DNA of 30,191 bases from Stereocaulon alpinum (lineage: Eukaryota > Ascomycota > Lecanoromycetes > Lecanorales > Stereocaulaceae): NCBI GenBank assembly GCA_018257865.1, contig JAEUBA010000183.1, positions 1-30,191 of the forward strand, in the 5' to 3' direction. This document shows, piece after piece, positions 23,518-30,191 of the stretch (position 1 is its first letter; every line of letters begins with the position of its first letter). The translations under genes were made by a program, and so were the position numbers. The notes under the pieces are model-generated. The model did no database searches, was not told the DNA's origin, and worked only from the letters and a program-made list of their open reading frames with translations.

Positions 23518-23534
23518 ACTGCCCGTTGCTACTA
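23518..23534 (-). other. Chromovirus primer binding site (putative)
   Basis: One base inside the 5' LTR the minus strand reads TAGTAGCAACGGGCAG. With one RIP transition this starts TGGTAGCAACGGGC, as a site complementary to a tRNA 3' end (CCA) would. I cannot assign the tRNA. Confidence 0.5.
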
Positions 23535-23535
23535 C

Positions 23536-23709
23536 TAATATAGTAGGTAGGTAGTAGTATAGTACGTGTTAAAGGACTTCTATTAATATATAGTAGTATA
23601 GACTGATGATGTCTTCTAAGTGCTCGAAGGGCCTAACTATAAAGTTCCGCTAAGGCGGTGCCTTAGCGTATGCACCGCCTTGGCCGTACCTAGCCGTAAG
23701 ACCATATCA
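23536..23709 (-). repeat. chromovirus 5' LTR
   Basis: The LTR is 174 bp, starting TAATATAG (RIP form of TGATATGG) and ending CCATATCA. It contains three arms that can pair in two ways: GCTAAGGCGGTGC at 23649-23661, GCCTTAGC at 23660-23667 and GCACCGCCTTGGC at 23672-23684. Confidence 0.93.
23649..23684. other. LTR hairpin region with alternative pairing
   Basis: AAGGCGGTGC (23652-23661) and GCACCGCCTT (23672-23681) form a perfect 10-bp stem around a 10-base loop, extendable by three pairs with one G.T wobble. Alternatively CGCTAAGGC (23648-23656) pairs with GCCTTAGCG (23660-23668) around a 3-base loop; the two structures exclude each other. The same arms occur in the 3' LTR at 14689-14722. 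Confidence 0.7.
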
Positions 23710-23714
23710 ATTAT
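23710..23714. repeat. chromovirus target site duplication, right copy (ATTAT)
   Basis: This is the partner of 14568-14572; LINE ORF2 sequence resumes immediately. Confidence 0.92.
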
Positions 23715-25353
23715 TTAGTAGACTATAAGCTTCCTTAAAGATAGAGCGATATTAATTACCCTAAGAGGTAAAACTAGCTTAGTAAAGGTAATAAAGATAA
23801 GGATTCTATAAGAATTAGTTATATTACTAATTTTATTTCTCTTCTTTAATATACTACTAATTAAAGTATACTTAAAAGTAAAAATCTTAGTATAAGTAAG
23901 AGGATTTATAGATAATATATACCTACTAGTATATAATAAGATAACGGAAATAAACTATAGGTAGCTAAAATAAGCCTATAAGCTCTACTAAATATAGGTA
24001 AAAATATATAGGGTAACGTTCGCGCTTTAGAAGTATAGACTAGTATATCTATTATACGCCCCTAAAAGATTTAATATAAAGGAGACGGTATAATTTAGTA
24101 ATATAGAGGTTAAGCTAAAAGCGAGTATTAAGGTTTTAGGGCTATATATTAATACTAAACTCCGCTAGGGCTTATATATAGCGTAGGTAAAGGTAAAGGC
24201 TACTATTTAAGCCTAAGCGATTAAGTACTTAGTAGGATTAACTTAGGAAGCTATATTTAAGAAGTATAGGAAGGTATATAGTATAATAGTAAAGCCTATA
24301 CTTATATTTACTACTCTAATATAGTATACCCCTACTAGGGGAAAGGGAGCTATAGAAAAGTATATTAAGATACTTATAATAATATAGAATAACTACCTAT
24401 AAATAGTACTTAGAGTATATAAGGTAATACTAGTTTAGGTCTTAAAAGCGGAAGTAGTTATTATACTTATCTAAACCTATCTAAACGCCTTAGTTATAAG
24501 ATACTAAGTACTAAGGGGAGTATACCCCTTAATAATTAAAGGTAACCGCTTAATCTATAGGAGACTGCGGGGAAGAAGAGGAAGGATACGCTTAATATAC
24601 CTAACCCTATTACTAGAAAAGGAAGAATAGGCCCTATAGGAGCTTAAGGTAAAGGATTAGAATTAAGCGGTAATAATAATAAGGAGGAAGGTATATTAGT
24701 ATAACCTAAAAATAGATATTAAGAAGTATTATAATATAGGTATCCTAGCTAAAAAGATATAAGGCTAAGTAATAGTAAAGTAGATTAAGTAGTAAGAGGT
24801 ATATAAGAATACTATCCTTAAGTACTCTTATATACCTATATAGAATAAACTATTATTTAGAGAAAGGTATAACTACTACCTAAAGCTTAGAAAGGTAGAA
24901 AGCTTAATAGTAGTCTAACTTTAAAGTAGGAAGAATAGGTTTAACTACTTCCTTTATAAAATAAAAGTACTAGGGGTCCGTAGTACTTATTATAGTTATA
25001 AATAGAAAAATTAAGATATAAAGTATATTCTCCTATACTACCTAAAGCTTAGCGATACTTAAAGGGAGCTTATTAAAGAGGTAGAGACTTATAATATTAG
25101 GATTATACTAGTTAAGGTTACTAGTATAAGAGCAGCTATAAGATAGCTAGTTAGGTTAGGATTCTTAATATAGTATTAACTTACTAGGGAATAGCTCTCC
25201 TAGTCTAAACTCCTTATTAAAGTAGAACTAGTAATAAAAACCCTAAAGATAAAGAAGCCTAAGTATAAGTAAAAGCTAAAGGCGGCGGAGCTACTAAAGT
25301 ATTATAAGGCCTATTAGGGTAACGGAGATTATTATTACTAATATTATAAAGCC
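23715..25353 (+). pseudogene. LINE ORF2, C-terminal part: rest of reverse transcriptase and Cys/His tail
   Basis: The frame continues from 14572. The G-I-P-Q-G-S-P region, now altered by RIP, is at about 23790-23820. The catalytic F-V-D-D box (now FIDN) is at 23905-23916. Thumb-like sequence follows to about 24530. A C-terminal motif with Cys/His spacing typical of fungal LINE ORF2 proteins lies at about 24975-25060, its Cys positions now Tyr, followed by about 95 codons to the end near 25353. Only about 80 codons separate the thumb-like part from the tail sequence, too few for an RNase H domain of about 130 residues, so this family seems to lack one. Confidence 0.85.
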
Positions 25354-25554
25354 TAACGGTAAGGTTAGATAGGCGGAGTAGAATAATAAGTAAGCTAATA
25401 AGCGAAAGTTTTTAGCTAGAAGGGGTAACTCTAAAAAGGTTTCTTTTACGTCTAGAGGGCCTTTAACCCCCCTAGATTTCCTAATAATATAAGAGAATAC
25501 CCTTATTAGTATATATAGATACTAGAATAGGCGTATAAATTAATTAATTAATCA
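25354..25554 (+). mobile_element. LINE 3' untranslated region and tail
   Basis: About 200 non-coding bases end in AATTAATTAATTAATCA, the RIP form of a tetranucleotide tail; the tail at 30072-30083 in the other copy is (TTGA)n on the plus strand. There is no poly(A). The target duplication follows at 25555. Confidence 0.85.
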
Positions 25555-25566
25555 AGAGCTATATTT
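25555..25566. repeat. LINE target site duplication, right copy
   Basis: AGAGCTATATTT, partner of 10978-10989; copia B continues from here. Confidence 0.9.
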
Positions 25567-28500
25567 TAAGGTATAGACCTATCTACCCCTAAGAACTTTC
25601 TAGCTATTCGGGGGTATATTAGTATCTAAGTATTATTAGCTATAAGGGAGTTAAATTCGTTATTTATAGCGAGCTCCTACTATATTTTATATATATTATT
25701 AGCTATTACTTCGGCGTAGGTTTTAGGTTTATAGGGTTCCGCTAAATTCGCCTAAGCTAGTAGAGAGATTACTAAATACCTATAGAGAGGGTCTAGCGAG
25801 AGGTTCTATATATTAGGGATATTAAGCTTAAGGTATATTACTAAGACTTAAGTTATCTCTTACTCTTCTATAATACCTATTATTATTAGTAATACTAGCT
25901 ATAATAGGGCTAGAGAGCTTAGTATTAATAGTAAACTTAGGCTTAGAGAAGGTAATACTTCTTTAGAAGATATAGAAGGTAAGGGAGGTAATTCTCCCCC
26001 TAAAGGAGGTAATTCTCCTAAGGATTCTTAGTTAGATAATTATACTAAGGATATATTAAAGTTAATAGGATTCTAATTCCTATTATATACTTCCCCTAAA
26101 GTAGAGGTCTATTAGCGTTTAGCTAGGGGCTCTTTACCCCTATAGAAGTAGGGCCGTTTCTCCTAAATATAGATATTAACAGCGTAGATAATAGCGCGCT
26201 ATTTTAGTAATTATAAGTAAAAAATATAGCTATCCCCTTTATATCCTAAGAGGAAATAGGTATTACTTTTATCTATAAATTTCTTTTAGAGGCGGTTTCA
26301 GGCCTATATTTTAGAGCTAAGGGTTTAAAGGTATCTAAGATAAAGCTTCTACTTATAGAAGGCCTTATATAAGGTCTTTCTAAGCTTTATAACTAAGCTT
26401 TAGATAGTAAGGTAATTAGCTATTTTTATAATTTTAGGCTAAAAGGATTTATTAAGTTTAGAGTTTAGTAATAGAGGATAGGTATATTTAATAAGAACCT
26501 ACCTAAAATATTTAGTAATCCTATTTTATTCTAAGTTCTTAGGTATTATAGGCTTATAAATAAAGTAATTCCCTTAAGGTTAAGGTATTCTTAAAAGGTT
26601 CCTTTAATATATTCGCCCCTATTATCTATATATAGGTATTAGATTAGGCGCCCTATTCGCTTATACTTATACTAAAACCGTTAGAATAGATCCCTAAGCT
26701 CTAATTTATATTTTATGTAGTAGACTTTAGAGTAGTAGGTGAAGTTATCTTTAAAGGTAATTACCTATTTACTATTATTAAAGCTAATAGGCTTAATAGG
26801 CCTTATAATATTACTATAAATAAATTCTATTAGGCGTATTCTAAGTTTAATAAAGTCCTTATATAGGGTAGACTAATAGCAGCCTAAAATATAGTATTTA
26901 TAGGTTAATTTATTTAAGAATTTCTTTAAGAAGTCTACTCTAGTAGCTATATTAGGTAGCTAATCTATATTTTATTAACCTATATAACCTATACGGACGT
27001 ACTAGAGCTAGCGGATAGTATTTAGAGGTATACTATATATATTTAATATAAGTTACCCCTAGGGAAGTTCTAATATATAGAGGCCGAATTATTATTTAGT
27101 AATTATATTACTAAGCTTAGGGTATAAGATTATATAATTATTTTTAGCGAATTTAATATAGATTCTAATATCTATTAGCTAGGAGCCTAAGAGGAGATTT
27201 ACCCCTAACTTAGATATATAGAGGATATTATATAATAGTATATTCTTTCTTAGGTATAAGATCTTTACTATTTTACGCTTAGTTAGTTTAAGCTATACCC
27301 TACTAATTCCGGTAATTAGAGTACTAATAGTAGGCTTAAAGGTTATAAAGTTAAAGTATTAGTAGAATAAGTATTATATATACTCTATATTAATAATAGT
27401 TAGGCCTAATAGATTAACTTTTAGTATTATTATTACTATATATCTAATATTAATTATAGGGACCTTATTTATACTAGCGCCTTAAATATTAAAGTTACTA
27501 TTAGCGGTAAGGGTCTTAAATATTAGTTTTTTAATAAGGTTATTATTATATTCTAGCTTCTATTTCTTAAACCTTTCGTCTTTAAACTTAAATTTCTTAG
27601 GCTTTATTTCGGGGTAAAGCTACTAATACTTTATAATTAGATAAGTATCTTTTCGCTTAAGCTTTTTATAGTAGGGGTAGTATTCCTAAGGCTTATTATT
27701 TATAGAGTTATAGTCTTTTATAGACCTCCTACCTATAAATATTACTAGTCTAGAGTACTTATACTACGCTTAGATTCGTTATTCCTTATTAGTAGCTACT
27801 AAGGAGACTTTATTAAAGTCGACTTTATTAACGCTAAATAGGGCGTAGCTTTAAATATAAGCTATTTTAAAGATATTATAAGCTTTATTAAGTCTTAAGA
27901 GATAGAGGTAAATTAGGTATAGTTCTAATAGGGCTACTTTAGTATTAAGTTCCTTAAGTTTAGTATTAATTATTTAAAATTTTTAGGTATATTTAGTAAT
28001 ATCCTTAGAGGATTTTAAAGAGGTTAAATAAAGGTATTATACTAATTTAATATAAATACTAGTTCCTTTTATCTTAAAATTTAAGGAGACTTTAATTAGA
28101 ATCTTATTTACTATAGTAAGGTTCTTTATAATCTTTTAGGTATTAAACCTAAATTAGTTATAAATTATAGTATAAGCTTTTACTTAGGTTTTAGCGGTAA
28201 AAGGCTTTAAGTTATTAAGTATAAGCTAATTATCTATCTCCTCTACCTACTAAGAGTACCTAAAGTTAGACTTTAAGATAGAGATAGAGGTAAGTAGAAA
28301 GCTTCTACTACTACTATAGGATTCTTTAGCTACTATAGTAAGTAGTAAGTTCGCGCTACTATTATAAGATTCTTTAGCTGCTATAATATCTACTATAATA
28401 TAGGTATTTTAAAGCTCCGCTAGTAGTAGGAGTTAAATTAGAAGAAGAGGTTTATAGTATAGGCTTTAGAGGTCTTTAAGTTAGTAGGGTCTTTTAGGGA

Positions 28501-28790
28501 TAAGTAGTAGTTATCTCTTTATACTATTATTTTACTAAAGGAGGACCTAAGGAAGCCTAAGGCGGTATATATTTAACTTAAAGGCTAAAGATATTAATAT
28601 TACTAAGAGGTTCTAAGGTTAATTTACTAGCTTTAGAATTAGAGTTATAAGGAGATAAGGACTATTTTAGGGGTATATAATTAGTATTAATATAGTTAAG
28701 AGGTAACTTATTAAATTAGATTAGGTCCTAAAGAAGGTATCGAAAGTACTTATACTTAGAGCGGTAGTATACCTAAGTAATAGTAGTTAT
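25567..28790 (-). pseudogene. copia B Gag-Pol, N-terminal part (gag, integrase, start of reverse transcriptase)
   Basis: This segment aligns with about 5295-8508 of copia A. It holds the region before the reverse transcriptase, the duplicated Gly/Glu-rich linker at about 25975-26030, the integrase core with D-N-x-G-E-Y at about 26599-26630, the pre-integrase region, and gag with the zinc-knuckle-like motif at about 27640-27690. Alignment to copia A stops at about 28784-28793, so the gag N-terminus, leader, primer binding site and 5' LTR of this copy are missing. Many RIP stops; some ancestral bases survive here that are lost in copia A and the reverse. Confidence 0.87.
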
Positions 28791-29508
28791 ATTATTACGG
28801 CTCGCCTAGAGGTAATCGTAGGAGAAGGCAGCTTTAAAGAAAACTACCTTATATTAGGATTCGGCTAATAGGCTACGCTTAGTATTTAGAAAATAGGACG
28901 AAGAAGAAAGGAAAGAGCTAGTAAGCTTATAAGCCTAAATACCCCTAAGACTAGCTTACTACTAATCCCTATCTAAGAATTATATTAACTAGTATACTAA
29001 GCTATCTCTATACTAATACGCTACCTCTATACTAGTAGTAGGGCCTCTAGATTAGGATTATAATACTACCTCCCCCCTCTAAAAAACTACGTCCGCGTAG
29101 TTATAGTTATTAGGCGATTATTATTAAGGTAGGTATAATTATTAATCCTATTATTATAGGCCTTTAGCTAAGTAGGGAGTACTTATAGAGGGCCCTTTAT
29201 ATTAGGGTACCGTAGGTAGAAGGCCCTTAATATATAAAGCGCTATTATTATATTAGAGTAGGGATACTATTCTAAGTCTTTATTAATACCTCTCTATCTA
29301 ATCTAATACTTTAAGGTAGAGCTAACTAGCTTAGAGCTTAGTATCTCCTCTAATTCCTACTTACTATAATATCTACCTATAAAATTCTAATACTATAATT
29401 AAATAGTTGACTACTAGTTAGATAATAGTCTTTATTTAGTTAGTATTCGGTTTATATTTGGTTATAATAATATTAGAATATCTCTTCCTAAAACTAATAA
29501 CCGTTACA
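28791..29508. other. RIP-affected sequence beyond copia B, no gene recognised
   Basis: Copia homology ends near 28790. The following about 700 bases do not match any other part of the window that I can see. A plus-strand reading between about 28790 and 29230 has a moderately open, Pro/Ser/Arg-rich character with mostly RIP-type stops and could be a mutated coding remnant, but no domain is recognisable. From about 29230 to 29508 I see nothing. TG dinucleotides begin to reappear near 29400. Confidence 0.45.
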
Positions 29509-29614
29509 GTTAGTAAACGGTTAGTAGACGGTTAGAAAGGTTAGTAGACGGTTAGAAAGGTTAGTAGACGGTTAGTAAACGGTTAGTAGATAGTTAGTAG
29601 ACGGTTAGTAAACG
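29509..29614. repeat. 11-bp minisatellite, ten units
   Basis: Ten tandem units follow GTTAGTAGACG or GTTAGTAAACG, with two 9-bp GTTAGAAAG variants at 29531-29539 and 29551-29559. The AGA/AAA difference between units is a transition. It is not the fungal telomere repeat TTAGGG. Confidence 0.9.
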
Positions 29615-29641
29615 GTTAATTAATAATTAATAAACTATCTA

Positions 29642-30070
29642 GGTATTACTAATATTACTAGATATTACTAATATTGCTAGTGCTACTAGATATTACTAAT
29701 CTAATATTACTGGATATTATAGGTATTATAGATATTATAGGATATTATAGGTATTATAGGTATTACTAGTACTATAGGATATTGCAGGTATTATAGGTGT
29801 TGTAGGATATTATAGGTATTGCAGGTGTTATAGGATATTATAGGTATTATAGGTATTACTAATATTACTAGATATTATAGGATATTATAGGTGTTACTGA
29901 TATTACTGGATATTATAGGTGTTACTAATGTTACTAGATATTATAGGTATTGCTGGTATTATAGGATATTGCAGGATATTATAGGTGTTACTGATAATAC
30001 TAGATATTATAGGATATTATAGGATATTATAGGTGTTACTAATATTACTAGATATTATAGGATATTGCAG
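29642..30070. repeat. Degenerate 9-11-bp minisatellite
   Basis: About 430 bp built from units such as GGTATTATA, GGATATTATA, GGTGTTACT, AATATTACT and AGATATTAC. It keeps many TG and CA pairs (TTGCAGG, GGTGTT, CTGG), so RIP has been light here compared with the transposons. It ends exactly where a LINE tail begins at 30072. Confidence 0.85.
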
Positions 30071-30071
30071 G

Positions 30072-30191
30072 TTGATTGATTGGTTTATACGCCTATTCTA
30101 GTATCTATATATACTAATGAGGGTGTTCTATTACATTATTTGTGAAACCAGTAGATGGTACACGTAGTGTGCCTTTCCTAGCCGCAAGAGA
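30072..30191 (-). mobile_element. LINE 3' end (copy 3), nearly free of RIP
   Basis: On the minus strand this matches the 3' end of the LINE at 25440-25554. TATATATAGATACTAGAATA is identical in both, and the flanks agree apart from RIP transitions and a few indels, weakening beyond about 30150. The tail reads (TTGA)n on the plus strand at 30072-30083, which shows that the AATTAATTAATT tail of the other copy is its mutated form. The rest of this copy would lie beyond the window. TG and CA are frequent, so it escaped or postdates RIP. It could be a live LINE or a short truncated or non-autonomous derivative. Confidence 0.75.

Larger units (their letters stand above)
14573..23709 (-). mobile_element. 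Ty3/gypsy chromovirus with an extra open reading frame
   Basis: The 9137-bp element lies between two 174-bp LTRs that start TGATATGG and end CCATATCA. It is flanked by ATTAT and inserted into LINE ORF2. On the minus strand the order is gag, aspartic protease, reverse transcriptase, RNase H, integrase with H2C2 and core, chromodomain, then a separate ORF3, then the 3' LTR. Protease-reverse transcriptase-integrase order plus a C-terminal chromodomain defines a chromovirus. RIP is present but lighter than in the elements around it: several CA and TG remain. This fits the youngest insertion of the nest. Confidence 0.93.

Noticed and set aside
24250..24980. RNase H domain in LINE ORF2.
   Set aside because: No recognisable motif and too little length between the reverse transcriptase thumb and the Cys/His tail.
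29509..29614. GTTAG-rich repeats resembling telomere DNA.
   Set aside because: The unit is GTTAGTAGACG/GTTAGTAAACG, not TTAGGG, and the array is short and internal.
29642..30070. CRISPR-like array.
   Set aside because: Units are 9-11 bp, contiguous and without unique spacers, in a fungal context.
30170..30191. CTAGCCGCAAGAGA resembles the end of the chromovirus LTR (TAGCCGCAAGAC).
   Set aside because: Only about 11 bases agree, and the adjoining bases align with the LINE 3' region instead, in the minus orientation. The rest of an LTR would lie outside the window and cannot be tested.
1..30191. Intact protein-coding host genes.
   Set aside because: All long readings are retroelement remnants with many stops; short open stretches between stops are shadows without start codons or domains.

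Overview
The window is a block of nested, dead retrotransposons from a filamentous ascomycete (Pezizomycotina). CpA and TpG dinucleotides are almost absent and TpA is greatly over-represented, while CpG is still common. Nearly every in-frame stop in the recognisable protein remnants is a TAA or TAG standing where a CAA, CAG or TGG codon would be. That is the footprint of repeat-induced point mutation (RIP) of the CpA>TpA kind. No intact host gene, rRNA, tRNA or CRISPR array was found; all recognisable coding sequence is transposon-derived and broken.

Layout. (1) 1-1720: the 5' part of a Tad1-like LINE on the minus strand, cut by the window edge. (2) 1721-2552: a copia integrase fragment on the plus strand, followed by about 770 bp of unrecognised sequence (2553-3326). 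(3) 3327-9340: a structurally complete Ty1/copia element on the minus strand, with 130-bp LTRs, a half-tRNA-iMet type primer binding site, a polypurine tract and gag/integrase/reverse transcriptase/RNase H remnants. (4) 9341-28790: a second, end-truncated copy of the same copia family on the minus strand. It is split by a Tad1-like LINE (10990-25554, plus strand, 12-bp target site duplication). The LINE is itself split inside its reverse transcriptase by a 9137-bp Ty3/gypsy chromovirus (14573-23709, minus strand, 174-bp LTRs, 5-bp duplication ATTAT). (5) 28790-29508: sequence without a recognised gene. (6) 29509-30070: two minisatellites. (7) 30072-30191: the 3' tail of another copy of the LINE family on the minus strand, nearly free of RIP.

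History. The nesting gives an order of insertion: copia B, then the LINE, then the chromovirus. The outer elements are the most heavily mutated and the chromovirus the least. The most unusual items are a third open reading frame between the chromodomain and the 3' LTR of the chromovirus (no family recognised, with a 28-residue repeat), a set of three mutually complementary arms in its LTR, mismatched flanks on the otherwise complete copia element (suggesting recombination between elements), and a hardly mutated LINE tail abutting a minisatellite. Gene boundaries inside the broken elements are approximate, because start and stop codons have been mutated.
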